Shown here piece by piece: positions 24,477 to 37,843 of a DNA stretch of 64,000 nucleotides. The notes beneath the pieces were generated by a model. It had not been told where the DNA came from, did no database searches, and was given only the letters and a program-made list of their open reading frames with translations. The DNA is taken from the NCBI GenBank assembly GCA_030248215.1, contig JASANG010001660.1:343887-407886 (forward strand). The letters are read 5' to 3'. A program made the translations under genes and the position numbers. The stretch is from Enoplolaimus lenunculus. Lineage: Eukaryota > Nematoda > Enoplea > Enoplida > Thoracostomopsidae. Position 1 is the stretch's first letter. Every line of letters starts with the position of its first letter.

Positions 24477-24676
24477 CCAGCGGCGGATGCAGAAATTTCT
24501 AACGGAGGGTGCTAGCAAAAGTTATGAAACGCAATTCTTGCTGAATGAATGCTATATATGCCAATTTTGTGACAGGGGAAAATTGTAAAATAGGGACCTT
24601 ATCTTACCATTTTATAACAAAAAAATTCTGACGGAGGGCGTACGTTTTCACGGCCTCTCCCCAATTGGATCAATTA
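24477..24676. mobile_element. GGCGGATCC-type element, diverged copy
   Basis: CAGCGGCGGATGCAGAAATT at the left and CCCAATTGGATC..TTAGTGG at the right, with the family interior (AAAAGTTATGAAACGCAATT, ATAGGGACC). Ends are eroded. Confidence 0.5.
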
Positions 24677-24775
24677 GTGGATGGAGCTAGGATTTTGAGT
24701 TTTGAGAACCTGCATCTGCCAATTATTATGTCGTCTCAACACCTGTTTGTTTCAGTATGCAACTTTACAAATCAC

Positions 24776-24922
24776 GGCCCATGTATAAAACAGGGCCGGA
24801 ACAGTAGTATAAGCATATTCCTAAGCCTAAGCCTAAGCCTAAGCAAAAAATAGTCTAAAGCTTAAACTAACTCTATTATAGCCCCTCCGGGAAACGATCC
24901 GGCCCTGTTCTATACATGGGTC
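24776..24922. mobile_element. TTAGGC-cored MITE, family A
   Basis: GGCCCATGTATAAAACAGGG left end, GTTCTATACATGGGTCC right end, core of four CTAAGC hexamers. 147 bp; the shortest well-preserved family A copy. Confidence 0.75.
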
Positions 24923-25227
24923 CAGATCACGGCATTATTAGTCTGTTTTCATTGCTTTCAGATCAAGAATTGTGTATCGTTCTATTTTTACCAGCTGAAA
25001 CGTTCAAAATTACATCATTTGAAGGTTATGAAATATTTATCATACGCTTCAATTCAGCCTTATATTCACGCTTTGCGTCCTTCAGATTTTGACGACCGAC
25101 GACGTACTCTTAGCACTGACTGGCGTCCTAGCATATATACTCCGTGGCATAGGCTCGTAACCAATTCAACATGAACAAAACAATTTTGAGAACGGCCTGT
25201 TGTTAATGTCGGCAAAATTTATAACGT

Positions 25228-25401
25228 AGCCCACTCTGTAAGGGTCGTCCAAGTTACTGGTGTGTCTAAAAAAGAGTAGCTTTTGATTCTAGATTACATT
25301 TTTTGCTTAGGCTTAAGCTTAGAAACGCATTTTTGCAACGCTTAGGCTTAGGCTGAGGAATATGCTTAATCTACTGTTACGCCCCTAAATGTAACATTGG
25401 C
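25228..25401. mobile_element. TTAGGC-cored MITE, family B (reverse)
   Basis: Reads AGGGTCGTCCAAGTTACTGG, then TTGCTTAGGCTTAAGCTTAG, GCATTTTTGCAACGCTTAGG and finally AATCTACTGTTACGCCCCTA followed by ATGTAACATTGGC, the reverse of the 18845 copy. Confidence 0.65.
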
Positions 25402-25659
25402 GTGACTAAAACTTTCCTAGGGACGGATTGATTACGGGGCTGAGATCTACCCGGTTTCTCTCTGGCTACGATCATCTGTGTGTGGCAAATGGCTCATCCA
25501 TTAATCTTACGTTCTATTGCCTGCTGTAAATATTTGGCGATTGTTCAAAGATAATGTTTATCTTTCGCTTCAAGGACAGGCACGAGGCCCCACGCTGCTT
25601 TTTATGACTTGTTTCTGTATAAAGGATATATAGGCTAAACATGTTTTGCAAGGTATCTA

Positions 25660-25745
25660 CTATTAGCTATGTTATTTAATAGAATAAGGCATCTACTACT
25701 AGCTATGTTATTAAATAGAATAACGGATCTACTACTAGCTATGTT
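25660..25745. repeat. Short tandem repeat of about 45 bp
   Basis: The phrase ATCTACTA(C/T)TAGCTATGTT followed by ATTtAATAGAATAA is repeated two and a half times. Confidence 0.7.
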
Positions 25746-27729
25746 ATTACTAAGACTTCAGTGCTTAAAACGTGAATTTAACCCAAGCGCTGTCTAAAAT
25801 CTGAAACTCACTCGAATTAAGCTTAAACCTAATCCTGCTCTATTAAACTAACTTTCTAGATTTAACTTAACTAACTTTTAGGTCACGCTTATTTTAAATC
25901 TTACAATTGTTTGCAGTTTACGCTAAAACATGATGAATAGGATTTTAAAACATTAATTATGTGTAGTTTAATCTAAAACATGATGGATTTTAGGAATCAA
26001 AATCATACGTAGGACTTTAAAACGTTTTACACAAAAAGTGGGCTTGTACACAAATTTGGCAATAGCAAAATAAAGAAATACATGGCAGATTTGTTGCATA
26101 ATTCCATGCTGCTTCATAATTTCCGCGCAAATTTTAATCAATAATAGAAGTAGAACTTATACTTGACTTTCGCTAAACTTAAAAACTTGTTAGTATAGTT
26201 AAACTTTAAATTTTAATTTATTTAGTCCATTGATATCAGTGTGGGTACGGTTGTCTTAATTTGGGTAATGAGTCGAGTTTAAGTATAAGTTAGGTATCGG
26301 TTTAGGCTTAGACTTCAACTGAGGTTTTTGCTGCAATTTCAAGTTTAAGCTTAAGCTTAATCTGAGGCATAGCTTCCGGCGCGAATTTAGGCTTGAACTC
26401 AGGATTGAGCTTTGCTTAAGTTTGAGTTTTAAGTTGAGCATTAAACATATGCGTTCGCTTAATGGCGGGACAAGCTTAAGCTAGTGACTATGTTTTATCT
26501 GTATAGTCTTGGCTCAAGGCTTTATTTTTAGGGCTAGGCTTAGGCTTTAAGCTTGAGTTTACTATACTTAGGCTTGCATTACATATTTAAGCTTATGGAT
26601 AGAAGAAGTGTGTAAGCACCGTTTAAAGGATAGATAGCAATATAAAATTTGCCTTAAAGTGCAGAGTCATAGTGACTAAATTTTTTAATTATTTTTATAT
26701 GAGTTAACAGTTTTTATGAATCATAGATTTGTATCGACTTGAAAAATGCAGATTTTCTACTACTCCCTGCTACTAACTTGAAATTTATTATTGACAATAT
26801 TTATAGCCCTCGAAGTCAAAAATGCACTGCGCTACCCCCTATAAAGTTGTAAAGCAACTTGTCAATAAAGTCTGAACACACAATCTTAAGTAATATTTTA
26901 AGAGCTTTTCTGAGCGAAAGATTCAACGTTTGCATGACTGGAAAAGTTTTTAAATTTAAAGAAAGTTTTATTGTTTATTTTTATTATTTTGAATATTTTT
27001 ATTGTTTTTAAAATAATCGTATTTTTTCTGAAAATATATATTTATACATGGGGCAGTTTACTGGAACATTATAATACGACTGCGGAAGTTTTCGGTCTGG
27101 TTAGCACCGATATTTTAGGTTTTACACTAAAGTTAAAGTTCGATTTTCAAAGTCCGGTCCACAGCTGCATACTGATTGGCCTAAAAACTCTGTGCTTCTT
27201 TTCACCGTTGACGGATTCAAGATTTTCTGGTAGAGAAAACACTTTTTGTGCTCCGGAATTTTACATTTATAAAGCGCGTTTACAACAAAATTTCGGTATC
27301 TCAAGATTGAGCAACATGTAATTGAATTCAGGCTAGTTCCCCATATGTTTCACAGATTTGTCTAAAAACACATTTCGTACTTGAGCTGAGCCATTTGCAT
27401 CGCCAAATTTTTTGCACGGCCTGTTTTGCACTACATATCGGAACAATTGTTTTTTTAATTCTCGATATATATAGTCATTTTTACACAGCCTTGTGTTAAT
27501 GAAACTAACCATTTTATAGCTTGGAAATAAAACACCTTGTTTTCAGTCCAAAGACTAAACCAAAACGTGAGAAGCCTGCCATGCCGAAGTGTTGATAAAA
27601 AACGTGATTTCTAATTTTTTTCATTAAGATTAAATGCTAAAGTATAAAAGTTTGGACCAAAGTTAAAATACAAAACGCGAATGGTTCCAAACATTTGCAT
27701 TGAGTTCAGGATACCTGTTGCCATGAAGA
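25746..27729. other. Intergenic with long decayed TTAGGC tract
   Basis: 26250-26590 is a diffuse tract of TTTAGGCTTAG, GTTTAAGCTTAAG and GGCTTAGGC motifs, probably a heavily mutated TTAGGC array. No exon recognised. Confidence 0.4.
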
Positions 27730-27871
27730 GCCCATGTATAGAACAGGGCCGGACCGCTTTCCAGAGGAAGAATTTTTGCTTAGGCTAGCCTAGGCTAGGC
27801 TTGGCTAGAAAAGGCCACCCACACGCTAGACGTAGCATTTAGGCGATCCCCCGCCATGTTCAACATGGGCC
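27730..27871. mobile_element. TTAGGC-cored MITE, family A, divergent core
   Basis: GCCCATGTATAGAACAGGGC left end and TTCAACATGGGCC right end. The core reads GCTTAGGCTAGCCTAGGCTA, a different arrangement of the hexamer. Confidence 0.55.
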
Positions 27872-28207
27872 GCAATAAAAGTTTGTTTTATTTTTCCGCC
27901 AACACAATTGAGGCATGCATATATTCACTGAGATTTCTAAAATTTTAAAGAAGAAATAGCAGATGCACCGACACATTTAAGATTTTGGAGGAATCGCGTA
28001 ATTTTTATTTCATATCTAAAAATTACAGCGTATCCGTGATTTATAACTAAATTTGGGCCTAGAAACAGAATTTCCGGTATTTCAATACAGCGGAAAGAAA
28101 ATCAGTAACGGGCACCGATTTTTTACCGAAAACGCAAACGGATATACGGTTACACCCTGCCTGTTAGATCGTAGACATTTAAACTTTTTATACTTCAGAT
28201 TGTATAT

Positions 28208-28497
28208 CCCACTAGCGAATCCAAACGGGGGGCGTACAACTCCCGTCAGAATTTTTTTGTGATAAAATGGTAAGGTTACTACCCTACAATTTTCCCCATC
28301 ACAAATTTTTTTGTAAAAAATACAATTTTAACCCTTAGTAATTTTTTTATGATTAAATGATAACGTTTCTCTACCTTACTATTTTCCCCTAAGAAAACTT
28401 TTTGGCGATAAAATGACAAGGTCCCTACCTCACAATTTTGGCGTTTCATAACATTTGCCAGCCGGACTTCCCGTCAGAAATTGGTGGATCCGCATCT
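28208..28497. mobile_element. GGCGGATCC-type element (reverse)
   Basis: Left CCCACTAGCGAATCCAAACG, right AAATTGGTGGATCCGCATCT. The interior has repeated AAAATGxxAAGGT and CTACCTTACAATTTTCCCC motifs. Confidence 0.5.
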
Positions 28498-28758
28498 GAT
28501 TGTATCATCCCAAAATTAAATCATGGCTGGCTATAGTGACTGAAATACAAGGGCAATGACAATGGGAGTGTGAAGCAGCCACGTTTTCCGTGCATATGAA
28601 GATTTTATCAAAGTTACCTAAAACATGTGTCGTCTAGACGCATCAAAGGCAAAGTTCCAATAAATTTCCCATGCTTTGCTCGGAAATAAATCAAGCCTTA
28701 ACGCCTAGTTTATTTTTAAGCGCAGAAATTTCGATTCCTTGAATCCTATTAGCATCAT

Positions 28759-28941
28759 GTCCAATTGTAGTTTTTGGACCGTAACGGTAGATTAAGCATA
28801 TTCCTACGCCTGAGGCTAAGCGTTGAAAAAAATGCAAACTTAATCTAATCCAAAGCCTTAGCGAAAATACAGTCGAAAATCTTAGCCTGTTCTTTTGCAA
28901 ATCAACCAGAATACAGGACCACCCTAAAAGTAACATGGACC
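28759..28941. mobile_element. TTAGGC-cored MITE, family B, diverged
   Basis: TTGGACCGTAACGGTAGATT near the left, AAGCGTTGAAAAAAATGC in the middle and CACCCTAAAAGTAACATGGA at the right. The hexamers are mutated. Confidence 0.55.
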
Positions 28942-30444
28942 GGCATCCTTGTACAAGCTTTTTTGAACTTTTATTATCTTTAATGTTCTTTTCGTTTCTA
29001 ATATTTTGATCACGCAATCCATTTATATTCTGATGAAATCCACGGCTTGTATAAGGAAGGATAGGGAAGAAATATACCAACATTTCAAAAAATGTATGAA
29101 ACAAGATAAAGATACAGGCTGCAGAATTACCGGAAGCATTTAAACAAATTTTCGCTTGCTACGCTTCCCAACAAAACGTTGGTTAAGGTTGCTTCGCTCG
29201 AAATCAAAATCTGAATACGACCCTAATGATGCTCGCATTGAACCAAACTGCCAAGCATGCATCACAAAGCTCACATCTTTGTATTCCGTGCTTTTTGACC
29301 TATTTTGACTCTTTCAAATCACTTTTTTCTTTAAGCTTGCTGCAACATTAAAGTCAAATTCCGCTTTAAATCAGCGTAATGGTTGCACAATATATACACG
29401 ACAGTGCAACGTTTCGAAAAAAACAAATTCGCCATCTCAAAAATAACCAGGATAAATATATCAGATGGGAACAAACCTCATGTAGGTGTATTTTCGATAC
29501 AACGTGCGAGAACTCAAATTTTTGGCTCCTAGGATCCTGCAGGTTATTTTGAAAGCGTGTAAAAGTGCATTTTTCACGTCAAATATAGACGAATGCATTT
29601 GTGTATCCCCTTTGTATACGTATCTCTATAATGCATCTTTTTAGGTGACATTTTAAAGCTGTGTTTTGAGCAGCAGGGTAAATGACGGCACAAACCAGAG
29701 GCGTATACAAAGAACTCTATCGGCGGGTAAGCAGCCAGACAAGTAGCCAGGATTTCGAGTTCCCCGGGGGCTGACTTTACAAGTAGAGCATTAAATATTA
29801 CAGTTCTCTTAATATTAAATTATGATGACATAACAGTGGGATTTAACCCTCGATGACCGGTCAGGTAAAGAATTTCAGACGTGGGACGACTCGCGGGTAA
29901 TGTTTTGTATACGTATAGATAGCATTAAACCTTATATTTCCGCTTTATACTAAATTATTATTAGATTACAGTGGGACTCAAGCCGCGAGTATCCGCCAAG
30001 TAAAGAATTGCAAACGTGGGTCATCCCGTGGGTATTGCTATGTTTACTTGTGCCAAAAATTACCAGTCTTTACCTGCATCAAAATTTTAGAGTTTATAAG
30101 CAAAACATACTCCGTACTCCATAGTGTGTGATATTTGTTCCAGTGTTTTACTTTGGTTTGCCACTTTGTCATTTTTCATAAATTTTTAGCGGAATGGAAA
30201 ACATAGCCATAACAATTTTTGAAAAATGTCGATAAGACTTCAGGTGCGGTATAATGCGTGTCGCGGGTAGAAATTATCAGCACGGGTATACCCGTGGATG
30301 AAAAAAAATTAGTTTGCGTTGCTACAAACGCAGGTCGGTTAGAAAATGTTTGCCCAAATCCCACTCTGGATACGACTAGTAGAGTATCACAATGTAATTT
30401 TTGGCTTATGGATTCGGAAAGTTGTACCCACACGTGTCTTCTCT
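28942..30444. other. Intergenic, nothing recognised
   Basis: A loose direct repeat of about 130 bp is present at 29830-29900 and 29960-30030 (GTGGGA-TTAACCC, CAAGTAAAGAATTxCAxACGTGGG). No supported exon. Confidence 0.4.
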
Positions 30445-30682
30445 TTAGGGTAGCGCTATATTTTTCTGGGCGGCGCAAATTCTCGAGACACCGCGCGACG
30501 CCCTCCACCGCCGCGAAATGCCGCCCAACGACGCATGGCGCCGTCCACCGCAAAGCGTCATCGCGCGCTACTGTTTCCAACCGCTCGATGCTGCACGGTG
30601 TCTCCCGTCGTAAACAAACCAAAATTCAGAGGTACCCCGCAGTGGCATCCGTTGCCTTGCGGCGAGTATAGCGCAACCCTAA
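30445..30682. mobile_element. GC-rich MITE, best copy
   Basis: TTAGGGTAGCGCTATATTTT at the left and GAGTATAGCGCAACCCTAA at the right, 238 bp. The GC-rich interior is full of CGCCG, GCGACGC and CGCGCG motifs, strongly unlike the AT-rich surroundings. No coding capacity. Confidence 0.65.
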
Positions 30683-30956
30683 CTTATGTGCATGGTTTAT
30701 TGCGCTCACAAGAAGACCTTTGCTTGAATAAACAACACCTTCCACAAATGAAATTCTATCTACGCCGCTAAAGTACGCCTTAATATACTACTGCGTTCTT
30801 GGTTTAACCGCAGCCAGAGCTCAACATATGAAAAGAAAACAACAAAAACTTTCAAAAGGGACGTGTATTTTTGAACAAATTTTTTAATTTCTTCATAAAA
30901 TTATTTTTACTTAATTTTATTTAAAGATTTCTTTTCTTACAAACAGGGTCCAAATT

Positions 30957-31148
30957 TTAGGAAGGGCAGAATTTTTTCTGCCCCTGCCCCTTTTTGGTTA
31001 CAGGCATGGTGGATATGCGGTGTTTTTCGCATTGTTTTATTGCCCGTGCAGCTTTTGCATACTTCGCGTTAGCTTTGAATAAAGCTTTTTGGGTTTTATA
31101 ACCCACCACTGTGCGTTCAGATCGATAAACATTTTGTAGTAGGGACAT
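30957..31148 (-). CDS. Hypothetical small open frame, 63 codons
   Basis: An ATG-initiated frame rich in Lys and Ala (VVGYKTQKALFKANAKYAKA, then ARAIKQCEKHRI) that ends at TAA. Its composition is more protein-like than other short frames nearby, but it has no domain I recognise, no neighbour that gives context and no clear splice sites. It could be an exon, a decayed processed copy or chance. Confidence 0.15.
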   Translation of the reverse strand: MSLLQNVYRSERTVVGYKTQKALFKANAKYAKAARAIKQCEKHRISTMPVTKKGQGQKKFCPS

Positions 31149-33072
31149 GTTTGAAATACTAATATGATTTTATGAGAAAATATTTTTTACAAAAAATTGT
31201 TGCGTTTTGCGATGAATAAATATTTTTGACATGGTCTTAATAGGCAGCTTATAGCGAAGACGTGTCAATCTTTTCAGCCAATGGTAGTGGCTCTGCAGAA
31301 CACCCTCACCCTTACTCTAAGCTAATAGTTTAGCATATGCGAATATGCCTGAACTTGTGGAGTAATAATTTGCAGCGGAAGTACTTTAAAAATCCTTAAG
31401 CTTTCTGCTGAATAATTATTTTTCGTGCTATTAATAAATAATATCTGATAGCCAAAAGGTAGCGAAAATTGCGCTACATTTTGATTGAAAAGGGATTGGT
31501 TTTACCTTGAGGCTCCCTAACGTTTTGGCTGAGCATATGCCAACGTATATGTGTGGTTTGCAAGCGGTTATTATGCTATGTTTGCGGTCTCTTATATGTT
31601 TATGTGAGAGATTCAGGTGAATGTTTGTTTATAATTTTTTTATTTTTCGTAGCTTTATCTAAATTGCATTTTGCATTTATTTTATAATCCATTGGCGAAT
31701 AGTTTTGCATAGATCATTGCAAAGTTGCAATTTTGTATTTAAAATTAGCTTAGTGCTAAGGAATGCAAAGAAAGGATTACATTGGCGCACTGGCGAATCC
31801 AGGCATAGGCCCTCTAACATGGATGAAACCTAAATTTTGTATTAAGGTTTAGAATCCAAATTGCAATTGGCTCTTTACTCGCTTCGCTTATGAGATTTTA
31901 CTGTTATGTATCCAAAATTGTTACTTTGCTACTGTACCTACGTAACCAAAACGGTTTGTGAAAAAATCAGTTTGCTTATATCGATTTTTAAAACAATTGA
32001 CGAATCATGGCACCCGTTGCTCAATCAGGCTGGCTCCCTCCATGGAAAGATGTGCTCTTAAGACATACATTATATTAATACTTTTAGAAAAACACTAAAT
32101 TTAAATTTAGATATTTTATCTCAAATTCGCGTCGCATAGAGAAAGCTAATTTTGGTTGATGTATTTTCATTCTGTTTCGCAGATGTTCAGCGAATGAAAT
32201 ACTTTGTGCGTTTGCGACGAATATCTGTGCCTAACAATTATTGTTTCAAATTTTTGTCGGCAAGTTGCATCTGGTTTGAACAATAGCTTTAGCGGCACAT
32301 ATTCGCTGGGTGCATCTTGATTATAGGTCTTTGCCAGACAGGGAGACTGGCGACCTAGGCTTAAGTTTAGGCTTAGGGTTAGGATTATGTTTAGGGCTAA
32401 CGACAGATGCTTTCAATAGAAATAGCTCGGAGGCCAATATATATTGACGGAAGAACCTAGGGAGCTAAGCGGGCACAGGGCCAAGGCTTTTCAGCCATCA
32501 GGTTAGATTTTTGTCAGGAGTCCGGATAAGGGCCCCTTGCATTTCAACGAAATTAAAAAAAAACCCACATTTGTAGATGTGCTTGACAAAAGAATACAAT
32601 AATTTTAGCTTACGAAAAAATATTCATTCACAGAAAAACATTACATCAGCGCCTGCCTATATAGTGCTTAGGGTTTGTTTTTTTTTGCATTATTCGTTGA
32701 AATGATAGTTTAGAACTTTATAGTTCAGCTGATATCAATATTTTCAAAATAAGTTTGTAATCATTATTGAGTGGGCGCATATAAAAACTTCAAACACATT
32801 CCAGGGAGGGCCATACATTTTGTAGGGGGCTGATCTTTGTTTCCTGGCCCCCTCTTGCTTTTACGGGCCCGATAGTAAAACAAAAAATGTATGCCATGCT
32901 ATCACGTAATTGAAATTGTTTGTAGATAGGATTTTATTGAGCAGACACGTGTTGTTGCTTATTGTGGGGCTTCCTAAAAGATTTGTCATTTTCTCCACGG
33001 GGCAAGTCTTTTGCGATGTTTGGATAATCACACCACCAAACCAGACCGCGTGCTACAAGGCATATCAATTGA
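31149..33072. other. Intergenic, no gene found
   Basis: A degenerate TTAGGC tract is present at 32350-32400 (GGCTTAAGTTTAGGCTTAGG). Nothing else supported. Confidence 0.4.
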
Positions 33073-33347
33073 CCAGGGGCGGTGATATAAAAGTCCTAAG
33101 GGGGGGCGCATGCCCAATTTTTTGGGTCTTTCGATTATCCCCCAGCCGGCGTTTGCCCGAAAATGACATGATTTTGAAAATTGTTACTTTAGCGTGGAAT
33201 AACCAGGGTAGGGTATGAGAAGCTGAAATATGTGGAAATTTTCAAAATCCAACTCTCTTTGGACAAACGCCGGCTGGAAGAGATAACCAAAATCACCCCA
33301 AAAAATTGGGCATGCGGCCCCTTAGGTTCTTCATATCACCGCCCCTG
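33073..33347. mobile_element. Long-arm foldback element, ends CCAGGGGCGGTGATAT
   Basis: Left arm CCAGGGGCGGTGATATAAAA, then GCATGCCCAATTTTTTGGG and CAGCCGGCGTTTG; the right arm repeats these in inverted order (CAAACGCCGGCTG, then CCCAAAAAATTGGGCATGCG, then ATATCACCGCCCCTGG). Arms about 95 bp, total 275 bp. Related fragments are at 13885-13980 and 41830-41940. Confidence 0.75.
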
Positions 33348-36300
33348 GCGCTCTCAAATTATTTTAAAATTTTGTCAAAACACCGACCGAAACTTACAAA
33401 TTAGGCAAAAAAGTCTCGTCAGTTCTGTCCTATGTGGGGCGCGCCTTATCGCCCCCCTTATTGTCTATGACGTCACCATCAATCACCTAGTGACCATAAT
33501 ATTTTTATAATTTTTTTGTCAACATTCAGTTATTGAAAAAGTTGCTGTGTTGTTCGCAAAAGTGTCTTCCTCGACGCTTTTCTTATTTTGTCTGTAAAAA
33601 TTGCCGCACTGTGTTCAATTTCAACGTATACTCAACGTCAAAAAGTTTAGTGTGACGGCACTCTCATGCAAAAAAGATTCAGTAATCAGGAGACAGTAAA
33701 TTTTGGATTTTTTTTACTTCGATATCTGTCACGCATGTCGCTAGAAATCTACCAGGAAGTGTGCGCATGCTACCCCTGTTCTACGGACGCTGCAAACGGC
33801 ACCTGTACCCCGCTTCCTCGAAAATCATACTTCCAATATTGGCTTACGAATAATATCAGCAGAAAGGATGAGGAATAAAATTTAACCTTCAATCATTTTA
33901 GCGGTTGTGGAAGAAGTAAACAAGTACCTATAAAATAGGAGTGTTCCCGTGAGAAAATGGAACAACGGAGCTACGGGCCCGTTCCATTGACTTTTAGGCA
34001 AATTTATTTGTGTTCTTATCTAAAAGCCACCATGATAAATAGACTTAAAAATATATGTTTAAGTAATTGGCGTGGCACTGCGTAAACCATCGTCTTGGCT
34101 ACGCTGTTGTCATTTATTTATTAACCAAATTATATATACTTTTCATTTTTCAAATCATCCGGACGCTGTCGTTGTTAGAAAAACGAGCATAAAAGTGAAA
34201 AGTTATTTTTAAAAAGTATAAAATACCACAAAATACAAAAGTAATAACGTTTCAACGACACTGGCTTAGTGAAAAATTTCGATTGGTGGGTGCTGCCACT
34301 GAAAAAAACAAGCACAATAATTCCGCCTCCCCTGCGAACAGGATTCTTTGTAGAAAGGGCAAGAAGATTTCTCCAGAGGCAAGGAAAGTTTTCGTACCAT
34401 AGAAAAGTTTTAATGCAGTTGAAAAACAAATCGCTTACCCAAGGGGGTTGAAACTATTTGTTTGAGGGGAATCGTTGCCGCCCCTCGCCCCTCTCGTATT
34501 TGCAAGCCTGATAAAATATTGGTTCTTGACAATGAATTGGTGAATCGATTACTATGTCTCAGTAAGGCTGAGGAAACCTCGCTCCACTCTGTCCCGGTCT
34601 CGATGCAGGGTCGCCCACAGAAAATTATATTTGGAAGGCGCCACAAAATTTTAGGGGCACTACAATTGCGATTCAAGATGATTTACTTTTAGACCGAGTC
34701 TATTTGGACATGCTCCTGCCAAATAAGACGGGGACACGGCCGCCAGTGCCCCCGTGGAGACGCCTTGTCTCGGCGTCCTCTTCTTGAGCGAAGCGACTGT
34801 TTGTTCGTAATGAAACACATTAGTTTTGTTTTAAAAATAGGTTGTAAAGTCGACAAAAAAGTTTATTGTTTTTGCAAAGTTTGACATAAAAATTAACGCC
34901 AAATTTGACGCATTTGTGCGTTGCTACAAAGCGACAGGCTTGAAGCCAGTCATAAATGTTTGGCTAAGCGGGAAGGGTGAGCAAAATTGTTTTAGGTTGA
35001 CTGATCTCATCTACCACTTCCACTGTTGGCAATGACCCGGTAAACAATTTTTTCTTCTACTTTCAAAGCCGAAGTCCGTCCTAGCTCGTTTTCCCTATTA
35101 TAGCAAATATACCCTGGTCATTGAGATTTCTTTAAATGCCAAAAAATCGATAAGAAATGCGGGGATACGTCTCCAAACGAAAAGTGGATCCTGCGTTCTT
35201 CGTAGGAATGTGGGTTAACCCTGCTCGAACCTACCCTTACTACAACCATGTACACAATTCTAACAGCAAGATATTTTAATTTGTTCTTGTGGGCGGTTTT
35301 CTAAGACATCTAAATTTAATGTCTTAATTAAAGATATATAGTCTTCTACTGTATGCTGACCAATCCCTCCAGCTATAAATTAATATATGTTCTTTTCAAC
35401 TACATTTTCAAATAACCTTGTTTCTGAGACGCCCCGGGTCTTTTTTAAAAGCTCTTGCTCGTCGGGTAAATATTTCATAATTTTAACCTTTTTTCAGAAC
35501 ATCTAGAAACATTCTTTCTACGAAATTTTGGCAAAAAATCAGAACTTATATTTTCGGCCCACAGAGACAACCCACAGTTTTAACCGGATTGTTGGCCGGA
35601 AAAAAATTACCGGAAAAATTGGTTTTTTCCATTTTTTCTTTTTTCTGAGGTGGGTGGAACAACTGGAAAAAAGGGAAAATATTATACGATTCTTAAATAT
35701 AATTGGCAACTAAATATGATGCAAACTAACGTTTTAGATGACATGTAACTAATTTACATGCAACACAGTAACAGTGACCGTGTGTATATGTCCACGAGGC
35801 ACATGATATGTCCGAAAAGAGCGAAGCTTGCAGCATATGAATATTTGAATAGATTTCTGAATTGAAGCTTTGCCACGAGATTTAATATAAAACTACATAT
35901 GCATCTCGTTCGGTTCGCTTACTAGGTTTCGTCGACAATGGGCGAAAGTTAGAGTGCTCAAAATTGAAAGCTTGCCTTTACCGTATAATTTAACACATGA
36001 ATACCTCTAGCTTCAACATCGCTTTGCTCGCGAGATTTCAGCAATTGAGAGGTTTTGATGTCAGAAAAACCCAAAAGTGTCTGGGATTTAATATATACTT
36101 ACAAGCTCCACTCATGAGCTTCTGATGTTTCTGATGACCTTCCAGGCCGGAGCAGGCACCCCCCATACCCCCATTTGCGGTGTCCCATCCCTAACGCGGC
36201 CCCCACCCTAACCGGTTGAAACAAAAACCGCCGAATGGACCCAAAGGTTTTGTCGAAAAATTAGACAAATTATATACCATTTGACACAGGTTGCGGAACT

Positions 36301-37843
36301 AAGCCGAATACTGTGAAATGTTCCCCAATCATACATCTGGCTAACGAGATATTGTCAAATAACTAAATTTGGCGCCAAACCATGATCACTGGCGGCGCGT
36401 CAAATCAATTATTTCACAACTCGATAAACAAACTTCTGATTGCAGAAAGTTTAACAACGCTCGCTCAGCTCTTCAATCTGTGTCAGAATTCGTCCACCTT
36501 TTCGAAAAAAATTTAGGGTCCCAAGCGGCTGAAATGCCTCCTTATGCACGGTAGACATATAAATTCACATTAAGCCGTTCTCATTCGGCGATATAAACAG
36601 TAACTGGGAATTCAATATTACATAGATCGATTTAATATTATATATAATATTACCTGGTGGACTCAAATATATATATTTAATATCGACTGTGTAGTTAATT
36701 TTAAGGGGAATTTTCAGGGGAGTTAACATTATATGCTGCACCGACCCCACCAATTCTTGTTTCTAGATATTTCACTATGGAAGAACATTTCGACTTTTTT
36801 ATCACGCACCTGAAAACCAGGTAAATATTTTAACCGGTAGGTTTTGTTCTGAAATTAGCATAAATTTCTGTAAACTTTTGTTGATGTTTTTTATAACTTA
36901 CAGTCTTGCGGTTTATATTGCGTGATTTCAGTTTTGTTGGTTTAAGCAAACCTGTAATGCAACAAACATTGAGCTAATAAAATGAATATTTTATTGAAAA
37001 CACTTTGGCAACATTTCCGAATGTATTTGTATACTATTGAACCTGGAATGGCCCAATAGCAGAATTGTCAACCAGGATTTCATTTCGGGATAAGATAATT
37101 ATACCTGAAAACTTTCCAACAGTCTGCGCAACTGTAGGATTAGACTTAGGACTAGGATTTATTTAGGATTAGATTAAGGCTTAGGTTTCGGAAAAGGCTT
37201 TCCAAAGCCTTAGCCTAAACCCAAGCCTAAGTCCCTACGTAAACTTCAATCTTGGTCTAATTCTAAGGCTCAACGTTAAATGTGGATGAAAAAACGTGGA
37301 AAAGCCCAAATAAGTTTGTTTTGAACTAAGATATTATTGCAAACGTTGATCTGTAATGCATGCTTTGATGTGATGGCGTTGCAACTTTAGCATACATTTC
37401 GACTGGTATTTGTTGCGTTTACAAAATTGGGATGGCTGATGGGTTGATAAAACGGTTTTCACAGTGTAATGATTGGTTATATCTGTATTAATAAAGCTGG
37501 GACGCCTACAATAATTTGAGCATTGTTCTTTCACATTTTGCTGAATTAGTTTGGTTCTAAAAAATCGTCGCTGTTATAAATTCAAATATATATATCGAAA
37601 ATACAAACGAAAATATGGTTTTTAAAACATATGGCTAAAATTTAACCAGAAATTTACGGAGGCTTTGGATGAACCCATGCCCACTGAGTATGCCATTGAC
37701 CCGCTGTGTATTTATATCCTACAGCTATTATGCTTGTTTTATAAATATTTTAGTATTATATTGCATAATATTAACCGTTTCTGTCAGGCAGCTAAAGTTG
37801 CAGCTTGCGAAAAAATTGTTTAAAAATTTAGAATCTACTAGCT
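33348..37843. other. Intergenic upstream of the SLC6 gene
   Basis: Contains a diverged foldback relative at 36220-36545 and an inverted pair of TTAGGC tracts at 37136-37235 (GGCTTAGGTTTCGG versus CCAAAGCCTTAGCCTAAACC). No exon was found, though a non-coding leader of the SLC6 gene may start here. Confidence 0.4.

Noticed and set aside
28691-29104. 137-codon minus-strand open frame
   Set aside because: It runs through a family B TTAGGC MITE; hexamer arrays keep frames open by chance.
30176-30671. Open frames of 148 and 137 codons on both strands
   Set aside because: They overlie the GC-rich MITE, which lacks AT-rich stop codons.
33666-33878. 70-codon Cys-containing plus-strand frame
   Set aside because: No splice sites, homology or neighbours support it.
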